DNA of 64,000 nt from Natronosporangium hydrolyticum (GCF_016925615.1 NZ_CP070499.1:4774001-4838000); one strand, 5' to 3'; counted from the first letter of the stretch, positions 33,466 through 42,551 are shown. Made by a program: numbers and translations. Notes: a model not told the origin generated them from the letters alone.

Positions 33466-34352
33466 GTAGCTCCGGTGTCGGAGAAGCTCACGGTAAGCCC
33501 CGGGGCGCCGGGCTCGACCGCCGCGATGCTCTGGGCGAGCACCGGCTGGCAACAACGAAGGTGGACCCCTGCCGGGGCGGTCGCCGCGGCCTCCACCAGC
33601 AACCCCACCCCCCGCGCATCGACAAAGCGCAACGCCCCGGCATCGATCACCAACGCCGTTGGCCGCGGGTCTGCCCGCTGCTCGGCGACCGCCGCCCGCA
33701 ACACGCCGGTGAACGCATCATAGTTACTGATGTCCACCTCGCCGACCAACCGGAGGCCGGGCGGGTTCTCGGTCCTGGTCATCCGCAGCAGCGGCGACCA
33801 CCGCTGGTCGGTCTCGGACCAGGTCGTGCCAAAGTGCGCAGCGCCCACCCGGCGCAGGGCCGTCGCGGGGAACTGGCGCCGGTCGTACTGGCACAGCCCG
33901 ACCGCGTGCCCCTGGGCGAACAGCGCGTTCGCCCGGACCTCGAACTCGGCGAGCGCCTCGGTGGTCACCGCCGAGTCGCTCGCCCAGGCCATGTCGCCGA
34001 TGATCCGGACCCCGGCGTACCCCTCGCGGTCGGACCGGGCGATCTCGGTGGCGTAGGCGTCGAGTAGCTGATCGGCAGAGAAGTCGCCGGCCGCGGTGAA
34101 TGCCGTGGCGGAGCTCTGGGCCTGCAGCTGGCCGGTGCGAGCGGGCTCCGCAACCCTCACCCCCCGGGCACGCAGCCCCGCGAGCACCGCCGCCGGCGCC
34201 AACGAGGCTGTGCTGTAGACCACCTTGTGCCCGTGCTCCAATCCGGCAGAGACGAACCTGGCCATTGCGTCGAGGCGTTCACCTTCGCCCTGAAACGTCC
34301 AGCATACGTGGTCCCCGAGGGCGAGTCGGTCCACGGTCGTCGGGTGTGCCAT
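33462..34352 (-). CDS. MEDS-STAS anti-anti-sigma factor
   Basis: A 296-residue protein. The N-terminal MEDS domain is LALGDHVCWTFQGEGERLDAMARFVSAGLEHGHKVVY, and the C-terminal STAS domain is GLRLVGEVDISNYDAFTGVL to ALRFVDARGVGLLVEAA. The position of the usual phospho-Ser reads DARGVG, so Ser is replaced by Ala/Arg near the conserved spot. It is coupled to the MEDS-HATPase gene, forming a partner-switching pair in which both arms have the same sensor domain. Confidence 0.83.
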   Translation of the reverse strand: MAHPTTVDRLALGDHVCWTFQGEGERLDAMARFVSAGLEHGHKVVYSTASLAPAAVLAGLRARGVRVAEPARTGQLQAQSSATAFTAAGDFSADQLLDAYATEIARSDREGYAGVRIIGDMAWASDSAVTTEALAEFEVRANALFAQGHAVGLCQYDRRQFPATALRRVGAAHFGTTWSETDQRWSPLLRMTRTENPPGLRLVGEVDISNYDAFTGVLRAAVAEQRADPRPTALVIDAGALRFVDARGVGLLVEAAATAPAGVHLRCCQPVLAQSIAAVEPGAPGLTVSFSDTGAT

Positions 34353-34487
34353 CACGCGCCCCCTACCGACTGGCCGAGCCGTGGGCGACCTGCCCGACGC
34401 GCGGCAGTCGTTCCCGATCGTCGCACTTGCGCCAGGGGTACGTCCACTCATCGGGCGCGCCGGTGCTCGGCGGAGCACGCACGTACC

Positions 34488-35645
34488 ATGGGCAATATGG
34501 CTGCCGAAGCGACCACCATGACCGACGCGGTGCAGGCTGCCCTGGCCACGGTTGACGACCCGGAGATCAAGAAGCCGGTTACCGAGCTCGGGATGGTCCG
34601 GGATGTCACCATCGGGGAGGGCGGCGAGGTCCAGGTCGAGCTATTGCTCACCGTGGCCGGTTGCCCACTCAAAGACAAGCTGCGCAACGACATCACCACC
34701 GCCGTAGGCCGGGTCGCCGGGGTCACCGCGGTCTCGGTCGAGTTCGGCGTCATGTCCTCCGAACAACGCCAGGAGCTGCAACAACGCCTCCGCGGCGGCA
34801 GCGGCGGGGGAGAGCCGGTGATCCCGTTCGCGCAGCCCGGCTCTCGCACCCGGGTGTACGCGGTCGCCTCCGGCAAGGGGGGCGTCGGGAAGTCGAGCGT
34901 GACCGTCAACCTCGCGGCGGCCCTGGCCCAGCGGGGCCTCTCGGTCGGCGTGATCGACGCCGACATCTACGGTCACAGCGTCCCCCGGATGCTCGGGGCG
35001 ACCGGCCGCCCGACCCAGGTCGAAGACATGATCATGCCGGTGCCCGCCCACGGCATCAAGGTCATCTCGATCGGCATGTTCACCGCCAACAACGCCGCAG
35101 TGGTGTGGCGCGGCCCGATGCTGCACCGGGCACTGCAGCAGTTCCTCGCCGATGTCTGGTGGGGCGAGCTGGACGTGCTGCTGCTGGACCTCCCCCCGGG
35201 CACCGGCGACATCGCGATCTCGGTAGCGCAGCTGCTCCCCAACGCGGAGATCCTCGTGGTCACCACGCCGCAGGTAGCGGCGGCGGAGGTCGCCGAGCGG
35301 GCCGGCGGCATCGCGCTGCAGACTCATCAGCGGTTGGTCGGAGTCGTCGAAAACATGTCGTGGCTGGAGCTACCCTCCGGCGAGCGGATGGAGGTGTTCG
35401 GCGCCGGTGGCGGGCAGGCCGTCTCGGACTCGCTGACCACACTGGTGGGCGGGCCGGTGCCACTGCTCGGCCAGGTGCCGCTGGACACCGCGGTCCGGGA
35501 GACCGGTGACGAGGGCAATCCGCTCGTCCTCACCTCGCCGGACAGCCCGGCCGCCAAAGCTCTGATCACCATCGCCGATCAGCTGGCGGTGCGCCGGGAG
35601 TCGCTCGCCGGCAAACCGTTGGGTCTGCAGCCCACGCCCCGCTGA
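34488..35645 (+). CDS. Mrp/ApbC iron-sulfur cluster carrier
   Basis: A 385-residue P-loop ATPase. An N-terminal MIP18-like domain (residues 10-90, LTVAGCPLKDKLRNDI) is fused to the Mrp/NBP35 domain with deviant Walker A ASGKGGVGKSSVTVNLA near residue 125, DADIYGHSVPRMLG, and LLLDLPPGTGDIAISV. The C-terminal CxxC of many Mrp proteins is not seen. An iron-sulfur scaffold or carrier. An ATG at 34497 is an alternative start. Confidence 0.92.
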   Translation: MGNMAAEATTMTDAVQAALATVDDPEIKKPVTELGMVRDVTIGEGGEVQVELLLTVAGCPLKDKLRNDITTAVGRVAGVTAVSVEFGVMSSEQRQELQQRLRGGSGGGEPVIPFAQPGSRTRVYAVASGKGGVGKSSVTVNLAAALAQRGLSVGVIDADIYGHSVPRMLGATGRPTQVEDMIMPVPAHGIKVISIGMFTANNAAVVWRGPMLHRALQQFLADVWWGELDVLLLDLPPGTGDIAISVAQLLPNAEILVVTTPQVAAAEVAERAGGIALQTHQRLVGVVENMSWLELPSGERMEVFGAGGGQAVSDSLTTLVGGPVPLLGQVPLDTAVRETGDEGNPLVLTSPDSPAAKALITIADQLAVRRESLAGKPLGLQPTPR

Positions 35646-35674
35646 CGCTGGCCTCCGCCCGGCGGGGCTCGCTA

Positions 35675-35719
35675 GCTGATGCCCCGCTTGCTGATGCCCC
35701 GCTTGCTGATGCCCGGCTA
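35675..35719. repeat. 15-bp tandem repeat, three units, at convergent stops
   Basis: Three units of GCTGATGCCCCGCTT (35675, 35690, 35705; the third with two changes) fill the gap between mrp and the convergent tatB, ending on the tatB stop codon. Confidence 0.83.
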
Positions 35720-36292
35720 AGTGATGTCGTCGAACCGGGGGCGCCCGGCCGGCGGGGCGGCGTCGGCGCCACCGCTCTCGGCCGCCCGCTCCGTGGGCTC
35801 GCCGGCCCCGGCCGCGCCCGCCGCGACCGCACCGGTCGCACCCGCCACCGCCGCGCTGCCGTCGCCGGTGGCGCTCGCGGCCTCGCCGCCACGCCGTTGC
35901 TTCGCCCCGTTGCCGCGACGCGCCCCGGTCGCGCCCTTTACCTCGCCAGCGACCTGGTCGGCCTGCCGGCCGACCTCTTTGAGTTCGTCCTGGATGCCCT
36001 TGGTCTGCTGCAACACGTCCTCGGAGATGCCCTTGATGGGCTGCAGCAGCTTCTCCTGGTCGGCCTCGCTGAGCAGATGCTTACGGACGAACGCCTTGGG
36101 GTGAAGGTCTTCGACCCGGATGTCGGTGCCGAGTTCCCGGCTCAGGTCGGAGGTCGCGTTCTGCGCCATCCGGCGAAGGTTCCGCACCATCCGCAGGCCG
36201 TCGGTGATCATCTGCGGTAGCTTGTCACCGAAGATGAACAGGGCCAACAGCAGCAGAATCGCGACGTTATACCAGTTGAGGTTAGAGAACAC
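35717..36292 (-). CDS. tatB: Twin-arginine translocase subunit TatB
   Basis: A 191-residue protein: one N-terminal transmembrane helix (VAILLLLALFIFG) followed by the conserved FGDKLPQMI hinge and an amphipathic helix, then a long charged and Ala/Gly-rich tail. The Glu at residue about 8 in TatB is replaced here (NWYNVAIL). Works with TatA and TatC to export folded proteins. Start GTG. Confidence 0.85.
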   Translation of the reverse strand: MFSNLNWYNVAILLLLALFIFGDKLPQMITDGLRMVRNLRRMAQNATSDLSRELGTDIRVEDLHPKAFVRKHLLSEADQEKLLQPIKGISEDVLQQTKGIQDELKEVGRQADQVAGEVKGATGARRGNGAKQRRGGEAASATGDGSAAVAGATGAVAAGAAGAGEPTERAAESGGADAAPPAGRPRFDDIT

Positions 36293-36345
36293 GCTCTCCT
36301 CCTTGCAGCCGGCCGGGCGGGCGCCCCACTAGCGTAGCTGGCGGG

Positions 36346-37650
36346 TCAGTCGCCGTCGGCGACGAGCGTCACGGCGGCCTGGGCAGGGGCGCCGCCGCGT
36401 AGATACTCGACGGTGACCACCGCACCCGGCGGATGCTTGCGAACCAGCGCGATCAGGTCGGCAGGCTCGGCGAGCTGCCGGTCCTGCATCCGTACCAGAA
36501 CATCACCGGCCTGTAGCCCGGCCTCGGCCGCGGGCCCGTCGTCGACCACCGCGGAGAGCCGAACACCGCCCCCGGCGGAGCGGCTCACCCGGTCGAGCTC
36601 CGCGCCGATGACCGTCCGGCGCGCGGTGCCGGTGTCGATCAACTCCTGGGCCACCCGTTGGGCGTGGCTGATCGGGATGGCGAAGGCGAGACCGATGTTC
36701 GCCGCCTCCTCCGCCGACGACGCCACTGATTTGATCACGGAGTTCATGCCGACGACCTGGCCAGCCGCGTCCACCAGCGGGCCGCCGGAGTTGCCCTGGT
36801 TGACCGCGGCGTCGGTCTGGATCGCGGCGTAATACCGGGTCTCATCGCCCGGGTCACCCGCGACGATAGTGCGGTCCACCGCGCTGACGATGCCCGAGGT
36901 CACGGTGTTGGCCAACGCCAGCGGCGAGCCGAATGCGAGCACCTGATCACCGACGGCCACCGTCTCGGAGTCGCCGAACCGGACCGATGGCGCGGCGAGC
37001 TGCGGCACATGCAGGACGGCGATGTCGGCCTCGGCATCGCGGCCGACCACGTCGGCGGTCACCGTCTCGCCGTCGTGCCGGGTGACGGTCGGCGGCACTC
37101 CGCCGGCCCCGAGCACGTGGTCGTTGGTGAGCACGTGCCCATCGGAGGAGACGACGAAGCCGGAGCCGACCGTGCCGCCACCGCGGCCGGTGGAGCGGAC
37201 CGTCACCACGCTCGGGGCGACCTGATCCACCACCGCGGCGAGGCTCTCGGGCGGCCGTTGGGCCACCGCCGCCGGATCGGCCTCCGGACCGGCTCCCAGC
37301 ACCGTGCCCGGCGCCTGCCCGGCACCGAACCGGTACCCGAGGGTGCCGCCCATGGCGCCGGCGACCAGGCCGACCAGCAGGGCGGTGACCAGCACCACCG
37401 GCACCAGCCGGAGCCGGCCGCCGGTGGCCGCGGTCGGATCGGCTACCGGCTCCAGCTCCGGCAGGTCGGGCGCGGACGGCGCCGCCACCACGATCTCGGT
37501 CGGGGTGGCGGGGTTGCGCCATGGGTCGTGCTGGCCGTCAGACCACCAGAAGTCGGCCGACCGAGCCGGGATGGTCGCCCCCGGCTCGGTCGGGGGCGGC
37601 CCCGGCGGGACGGCCCTCGACGGTCCGGTCCAGGGTGCGCCGTCGCTCAC
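36346..37650 (-). CDS. HtrA/DegP-like serine protease with PDZ domain
   Basis: A 434-residue membrane-anchored protease. A Pro-rich cytoplasmic N-terminus is followed by one transmembrane helix (about 82-105) and an S1C protease domain. The catalytic triad is visible: His in VLTNDHVLG, Asp in DAEADIAVLHV and Ser in NQGNSGGPLVD. A C-terminal PDZ domain (about 345-430) includes GLQAGDVLVRMQDRQLAEPADL. Likely envelope quality control. It is two genes before tatB on the same strand. Confidence 0.92.
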   Translation of the reverse strand: MSDGAPWTGPSRAVPPGPPPTEPGATIPARSADFWWSDGQHDPWRNPATPTEIVVAAPSAPDLPELEPVADPTAATGGRLRLVPVVLVTALLVGLVAGAMGGTLGYRFGAGQAPGTVLGAGPEADPAAVAQRPPESLAAVVDQVAPSVVTVRSTGRGGGTVGSGFVVSSDGHVLTNDHVLGAGGVPPTVTRHDGETVTADVVGRDAEADIAVLHVPQLAAPSVRFGDSETVAVGDQVLAFGSPLALANTVTSGIVSAVDRTIVAGDPGDETRYYAAIQTDAAVNQGNSGGPLVDAAGQVVGMNSVIKSVASSAEEAANIGLAFAIPISHAQRVAQELIDTGTARRTVIGAELDRVSRSAGGGVRLSAVVDDGPAAEAGLQAGDVLVRMQDRQLAEPADLIALVRKHPPGAVVTVEYLRGGAPAQAAVTLVADGD

Positions 37651-37722
37651 CGATCCAGCATGACATGGGTAGCCGAGGAGAATTCGGATAATCTACTAAG
37701 ATCGTGCAGATTGCCCAGCGGC

Positions 37723-39216
37723 TTACTCCTCGGGTATGGCCACATCAGAGCCCAGCCAGCGCAACAGCGTGCGTACTCCCCAGCCGGTGGCGCCCCGGCT
37801 CAACTCGCCGTCGTCCCGCTCCGCCCAGGACGGCGCGGACATGTCGATATGTGCCCAGCGGGACCGGGCAGCACCGGTGAACTCACGAAGGTAGAGCGCG
37901 GCCAGCACCGACCCCGCGCCACCCTCCGGAGCGTTATTGAGGTCGGCCAGGTCGCTACCGAGTGCGTCGATGTAATCCTCGACCAGCGGCATCCGCCACA
38001 CTCGCTCGCCAGCGCCGGCCGCCGCCGCCGCCAACTCACCGGCGAGATCGGCGTCCTCGCTGTAGAGGGCGCCGGTGCGCTTCCCGAGCGCCACCGCGTT
38101 CGCACCGGTGAGGGTGGCGAGATCGACCAGCCGATCCGGCCGCAGCCGGGTCGCCGCATACGCCAACGCATCCGCGAGCACCAGCCGCCCCTCCGCGTCG
38201 GTGTTGCGGACCTCACTGGTCTTGCCGCCCCAGTGCCGGATCACATCGCCGGGCCGTTGCGCCGCTCCGCCGACCATGTTTTCGGCCAGCGGCACCAGCG
38301 CGGTCACCCGCACCGGGAGCCGGAGCCGGGCCGCCCCGAGCGCGGCGGCGGCAACCGCCGCCCCACCGGCCATGTCCTTGCGCATCAGTTTCATGGCGGC
38401 GGCCGGCTTGAGCGAGATCCCGCCGGTGTCGAAGGTGATGCCCTTGCCGACCAGCGCCACGTGCTGACCGGCGCCGCGCGGCCGCCAGGAGACCTCCAGC
38501 AGCCGGGGTGGATTCACCGACCCGGCGCCGACCGCCAGAATCCCGCCGAAACCGTCGCGCCGCAGCTCCGCCACCTCTCGGGCACGCACCTTCAGCTGGC
38601 TCGCCGGCCCGGCCTTGGCCGCCAGCTTCGTCACCTGCCGGACGAACCACGCCGGGGTCTTCTGCGCAGCGGGAGCGTTGGTCAGATCCCGCGCGAAAGC
38701 GGTGACCTCCGCCACCGCCTGGGCGGTCGCCAGCGCCGCCTGGTAGCGGCCCGGGTCGTCGACCTGGATCGCGACCCGACGCAGCTGCGGCGCCTGGCCC
38801 GGGGGGTCGGCGCCGAGCCGGTACCGGTAGGAGGCGAGCAGCAGCCCTTCGGCCAGTCCGCGCACCGCGGGCGCACCGACCTCCGCTGGGAGGGACACGG
38901 TCAGCGCGGTCTCCCGGCTGGCCGCCCGGGCGAGCGCGGCGCCAGCGGCCCGCCAGTCACCCTCGGCGCCGCCGCCCACCCCGACCAGCAGCACCCGATG
39001 CGGTTTTCCGAGCGGCCGGGGCAGGGAGGAGACCGACCCGGCACCGCCCCGATGCGGTGCCTGCTTCACCATCGCCGCGCACTCAACGGCCAGCTGCTCG
39101 GGGACCGGGCGGGCGGGGGCGACCAGCGTTGCCGGCGCCCCCTCCGCACCCGGCGCCACCGGCAGCGCGAGCGAAGCGGCCGGCGCCGCGCCGGCCGCAA
39201 GTCGAACTACAAGCAC
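37723..39216 (-). CDS. pepA: Leucyl aminopeptidase (M17)
   Basis: A 497-residue M17 aminopeptidase. VGKGITFDTGGISLKPA and the signature NTDAEGRLVLADALAYA hold the two-zinc ligands and active-site residues; MKLMRKDMAGGAAV holds the catalytic Lys/metal region. The length is normal. It removes N-terminal residues from peptides. Confidence 0.93.
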   Translation of the reverse strand: MLVVRLAAGAAPAASLALPVAPGAEGAPATLVAPARPVPEQLAVECAAMVKQAPHRGGAGSVSSLPRPLGKPHRVLLVGVGGGAEGDWRAAGAALARAASRETALTVSLPAEVGAPAVRGLAEGLLLASYRYRLGADPPGQAPQLRRVAIQVDDPGRYQAALATAQAVAEVTAFARDLTNAPAAQKTPAWFVRQVTKLAAKAGPASQLKVRAREVAELRRDGFGGILAVGAGSVNPPRLLEVSWRPRGAGQHVALVGKGITFDTGGISLKPAAAMKLMRKDMAGGAAVAAAALGAARLRLPVRVTALVPLAENMVGGAAQRPGDVIRHWGGKTSEVRNTDAEGRLVLADALAYAATRLRPDRLVDLATLTGANAVALGKRTGALYSEDADLAGELAAAAAGAGERVWRMPLVEDYIDALGSDLADLNNAPEGGAGSVLAALYLREFTGAARSRWAHIDMSAPSWAERDDGELSRGATGWGVRTLLRWLGSDVAIPEE

Positions 39217-39222
39217 GAGGCG

Positions 39223-39390
39223 TCAGCCGACAGCGGTCTTCAGGGCCGCGCCGAGCGCGGTCGCCTCGTCCGGTGTCATCTCCACCACAAGTCGGCCGCC
39301 GCCCTCCAGCGGGACCCGCATGACGATGCCCCGGCCCTCCTTGGTGACTTCCAGCGGACCGTCACCCGTCCGCGGCTTCATCGCCGCCAT
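39223..39390 (-). CDS. DUF3117 family protein
   Basis: A 55-residue protein, MAAMKPRTGDGPLEVTKEGR then IVMRVPLEGGGRLVVEMTPDEA, which is the complete DUF3117 sequence pattern of actinobacteria. Function unknown. The ATG at 39390 gives exactly the family length. Six bases separate it from pepA, so they are co-transcribed. Confidence 0.9.
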   Translation of the reverse strand: MAAMKPRTGDGPLEVTKEGRGIVMRVPLEGGGRLVVEMTPDEATALGAALKTAVG

Positions 39391-39575
39391 CTCGTCTCCC
39401 CTCAAGGGTTGTGGAGCGTCGCAGCACACCCGCCGGCCGACCACCCTGGCTGCGGCCAGTCACCGATGGGTTACCCTTCACGCGCCCCTCCTGCCACCAT
39501 GGCTGCGCCGTGCGCAGCACGGACATTTGATTTTCCCTGATTGTGGCCCGCCATCTCAAACCGGCCTGGTAACGA

Positions 39576-39615
39576 TGTGACAATTACCTGGCCAACCCGC
39601 AAACCCCATGTCACA
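39576..39615. promoter_or_regulatory. Inverted repeat upstream of the PaaX-like gene
   Basis: TGTGACA (39576-39582) and TGTCACA (39609-39615) are exact inverted copies, each within the longer context ATGTxACAAT, with start points 33 bp apart (about three helical turns). They lie directly before the start at 39626 and could be the regulator's own operator. Confidence 0.4.
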
Positions 39616-39625
39616 ATGAGCGGCT

Positions 39626-40411
39626 ATGCAGGCACGGTCGGCGCTGTTTGACCTCTACGGAGACCACCTTCGTTCCCGCGGCGGGGAGGCGCCGGTCGCC
39701 GCGCTCGTCAAATTACTTGCGCCGTTAGGGATCGCCGCGCCCGCCGTCCGGACTGCGGTGTCCCGGATGGTACGGCAAGGCTGGCTGGCGCCGCGCCGGT
39801 TGGCCGCCGGCCCCGGCTACGCGCTCACCAGTAAGGCCGCCAAGCGCCTCGACGACGCCGCCGGCCGGGTCTACCGTACCGCCCGGCCGAGTTGGAACGG
39901 CCGCTTCGACCTGATCGTGCTCGACCCACCGCGGTCCCGCGCGGCCCGCTCCCGACTCGCCGCCAACCTCGCATACCTCGGTTACGGCACCATCGGCGAG
40001 CGGGTTTGGGTGGCGCCCCGGCTCAACGACGAGGTGGACCTGCTCCTCGACGAGGCCGGCGTCCGCTACGACCGGTTTACCGCCACCCACAGCGCCGGCA
40101 CCGACGGGACGGCCTCGCTGGTAGAGCGGGCCTGGGATCTGCCGGCGCTGGCCCGGGAGTACGAGAAGTTCGTGGCCGAGCTGACCCCGGTGGTCGCGGA
40201 GGCGCCAGCCCGCGGCGACGACGAAGCTGCCTACCAGGCGCGGTTCCAGTTGGTCCACGCCTGGCGGACGTTCCTCTTCCGGGACCCGCAGCTGCCAGCG
40301 GCGCTGCTCCCCGCGCCGTGGCCCGGCGTGGCCGCGGCCAACTTCTTCGACAAGCACGCCGCCCGGCTGCGACCGGCAGCAGACCGGTTCGTCAACCACT
40401 GTCTCGCTTGA
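39626..40411 (+). CDS. PaaX-family transcriptional regulator
   Basis: A 261-residue PaaX-like repressor: N-terminal winged helix (about 1-75, with IAAPAVRTAVSRMVRQGWL), a Cas2-like central domain (RFDLIVLDPPRSRAARSRL), and a C-terminal part with LVHAWRTFLFRDPQLPAALLPAPWPG. PaaX represses phenylacetate degradation by sensing phenylacetyl-CoA. The enoyl-CoA hydratase gene next door (39 bp) is a plausible target. Confidence 0.88.
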   Translation: MQARSALFDLYGDHLRSRGGEAPVAALVKLLAPLGIAAPAVRTAVSRMVRQGWLAPRRLAAGPGYALTSKAAKRLDDAAGRVYRTARPSWNGRFDLIVLDPPRSRAARSRLAANLAYLGYGTIGERVWVAPRLNDEVDLLLDEAGVRYDRFTATHSAGTDGTASLVERAWDLPALAREYEKFVAELTPVVAEAPARGDDEAAYQARFQLVHAWRTFLFRDPQLPAALLPAPWPGVAAANFFDKHAARLRPAADRFVNHCLA

Positions 40412-40450
40412 CCATTCGCGCCCGACCCCGAGGACGGAAGGAACCACCCC

Positions 40451-41236
40451 GTGACCGACCCGCTGCTAATCTCCCGCGACGGCGCCGTCGCCACCGTCAC
40501 CCTCAACCGACCGGATTCGCTGAACTCGCTCGATGTCGCGTTGAAGGAGGAGCTGCTGGCACAGCTGCGCGCGATCGCGGGCGACACCACGGTACGAGCG
40601 GTGGTGCTTGCCGGCAGCGGCCGGGCCTTCTGCGTCGGCCAGGACCTCCGCGAGCACGTCGACATCCTGAGCCGGGCGGAAGCACCGCCGCTGGACACCG
40701 TCCGTGAACACTACAACCCGCTGGCGCAGCAGCTCGCCACCATGCCACAGCCGGTGGTGGCGGCGGTCCGCGGCATGGCCGCCGGGGCCGGCGCCGGCCT
40801 AGCCTTCCTCGCCGATCTACGGATCGGCGGGCCGTCGACCGGCTTCCTGATGGCCTTCGCCAACGTCGGGCTCGCCGCCGACACCGGCATCTCGTGGACG
40901 CTGCCGCGGCTAGTCGGCCACGCCAAGGCCACCGAATTGTTGCTGCTGGCCGAACCGGTCTCGGCCGCCGAGGCACACCGGCTCGGCCTGCTCACCCGGC
41001 TGGTAGAGGACGACGACGCGGTCGGGCCGACGGCCCATGAGCTGGCGGCGCGGCTGGCGGCCGGGCCGAGCGTGGCCTACGCACAGCTCAAGCGGGAGCT
41101 GGCCGAGGCGACCACACTGACCGAGGCGCTGGCGGTCGAGGCGTCGGCGCAGGCCACCTGCGGACGTACCACAGATCACCGGCGGGCGACCGAGGCGTTC
41201 GTGGCCAAGCAGCGGCCTACCTTCGAGGGTCGCTGA
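40451..41236 (+). CDS. Enoyl-CoA hydratase/isomerase
   Basis: A 261-residue crotonase-fold enzyme. VVLAGSGRAFCVGQDLREH gives the oxyanion-hole segment and PVVAAVRGMAAGAGAGLAFLADLRIG the second one, with Asp in the PaaG/PaaB-like position (VGLAADTGISWTLPRLVG). It resembles PaaG-type 1,2-epoxyphenylacetyl-CoA isomerases, in line with the PaaX neighbour. The GTG start follows GGAAGGAACC. Confidence 0.87.
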   Translation: MTDPLLISRDGAVATVTLNRPDSLNSLDVALKEELLAQLRAIAGDTTVRAVVLAGSGRAFCVGQDLREHVDILSRAEAPPLDTVREHYNPLAQQLATMPQPVVAAVRGMAAGAGAGLAFLADLRIGGPSTGFLMAFANVGLAADTGISWTLPRLVGHAKATELLLLAEPVSAAEAHRLGLLTRLVEDDDAVGPTAHELAARLAAGPSVAYAQLKRELAEATTLTEALAVEASAQATCGRTTDHRRATEAFVAKQRPTFEGR

Positions 41237-41245
41237 CCGGATGGG

Positions 41246-41458
41246 TCAGTCGTCGTCCTCCGGGTCGAGGTCGTGTTGCTCGCCGCCGACGTACGCCTGC
41301 ATCGCCAACTCGTCCTCGACCGGGGATACGAATGCCGGGAGCTCATCCGGGCCGAGCTCCCGGAGGTAATCCCAGAACTGGGCCACCGCCTCCGCCGGGG
41401 TGGGCGCCTCGATCGGCAGGTCGAGGCTCACCAACCAGGTCTGTCGCTGCGCAGTCAC
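41246..41458 (-). CDS. Small acidic conserved protein
   Basis: Seventy residues, QRQTWLVSLDLPIEAPTPAEAVAQFWDYLRELG then an acidic tail EDDD. It is a small alpha/beta protein found in actinomycetes with no assigned function. It ends 9 bp from the convergent hydratase stop. Confidence 0.65.
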   Translation of the reverse strand: MTAQRQTWLVSLDLPIEAPTPAEAVAQFWDYLRELGPDELPAFVSPVEDELAMQAYVGGEQHDLDPEDDD

Positions 41459-41493
41459 CGGTCCATCTCATCATGCCGGCATCCGGCCGCTGC

Positions 41494-42084
41494 TCAGGAC
41501 TCCGGCTGCGGCGGCCTGGCAGCCGGCACGTGGCAGTCGGCCAGGTGATCGTCGACCATTCCGGTCGCCTGCATCAACGCGTACGCGGTGGTGGGGCCGA
41601 CGAACCGAAAGCCCCGCCGCTTCAGCTCCTTCGCCAACGCCGTCGACTCCGCGGTGATGGCCGGCACCTCCGCGAAGCTGGCCGGCCGCGACCGCGGCGG
41701 CGGCGCGAACGACCACAGCAGCTCGGAGAGCCCATCTGGCTGGGTCATGGCGACCCTGGCGTTGGTTATCGCCGCCGCCACCTTCGCCCGGTTGCGGACG
41801 ATCCTGGCATCGGCCAACAGCCGATCGACGTCGGCAGGGCCGAAACTCGCCACCGCCTCGATCCGGAAATCCGCGAAGGCGGCCCGGAACGCCGGGCGCT
41901 TTCGCAGGATGGTCAACCAGGAGAGTCCCGACTGGAACGCTTCCAACGTAAGCCGTTCGAAGAGGGCGTCGTCACCCCGGACCGGCCGCCCCCACTCCTG
42001 ATCGTGATAGTCGCGATAGTCCGGCGCTTGCGCCGCCCACGGGCAGCGCGCCCGCCCGTCGGCGCCCACGACCGGACCGGTCAT
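41494..42084 (-). CDS. tag: DNA-3-methyladenine glycosylase I
   Basis: A 196-residue Tag glycosylase, which removes 3-methyladenine. CPWAAQAPDYRDYHDQEWGRPV, FERLTLEAFQSGLSWLTILRKR and RGFRFVGPTTAYALMQATGMVDDH are the family's main blocks, with zinc-binding Cys/His at both ends. The ATG overlaps the stop of the SRPBCC gene (ATGA). Confidence 0.93.
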   Translation of the reverse strand: MTGPVVGADGRARCPWAAQAPDYRDYHDQEWGRPVRGDDALFERLTLEAFQSGLSWLTILRKRPAFRAAFADFRIEAVASFGPADVDRLLADARIVRNRAKVAAAITNARVAMTQPDGLSELLWSFAPPPRSRPASFAEVPAITAESTALAKELKRRGFRFVGPTTAYALMQATGMVDDHLADCHVPAARPPQPES

Positions 42085-42551
42085 GGCAGCTTCCCCTGCT
42101 CAACCAGCCGGGCGAACCGGCGCAACGCCTTGGTGAGCCCGACCTTCGAACTTGGCCACAACGCCGGCGCGGCGAGCTTGCCCAGCGCCCCGCCGGGAAG
42201 ATGAAACCACTCGTGCCACACCACCTGGGTGCGCTCCTTGCCCAACGGGGTGCAGCGCAACACTCCGGGCCCCCGCAGGATCCGGCCGGTGTGCAGGACC
42301 ACGATCTCGTACGGCCGGTCCAGCCGGGTGACCTCCATCTCGTCCCGCAGCGTGGCCGGCCCGACCGCGGTCACCGCCACGATCCGACTACCTTCGCCGC
42401 CGTCACCGTCGACTACCCGGACGGTAGTGAAGGGGATCCAGTCGCTCTGCCGTTCCCACTGCCGCAGCGCATCGAAGACATCGACGTTCGGGGCGTTGAC
42501 GATCGCGGTGGCGGTGACCTCCAGCGACCCCGGCTCGGCCGGCTCGCTCAC
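42081..42551 (-). CDS. SRPBCC-family protein
   Basis: A 156-residue START/Bet v 1-fold protein: NAPNVDVFDALRQWERQSDWIPFTTVRVVDG then a long hydrophobic cavity fold ending in an amphipathic helix (VGLTKALRRFARLVEQG). It probably binds a lipid or hydrophobic ligand. Both ends overlap neighbours by four bases. Confidence 0.8.
   Translation of the reverse strand: MSEPAEPGSLEVTATAIVNAPNVDVFDALRQWERQSDWIPFTTVRVVDGDGGEGSRIVAVTAVGPATLRDEMEVTRLDRPYEIVVLHTGRILRGPGVLRCTPLGKERTQVVWHEWFHLPGGALGKLAAPALWPSSKVGLTKALRRFARLVEQGKLP

Noticed and set aside
37009-39540. 843-codon open frame on the plus strand
   Set aside because: It runs antisense to htrA and pepA and reflects the GC-rich codon pattern of those genes. 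Its translation has no domain features.
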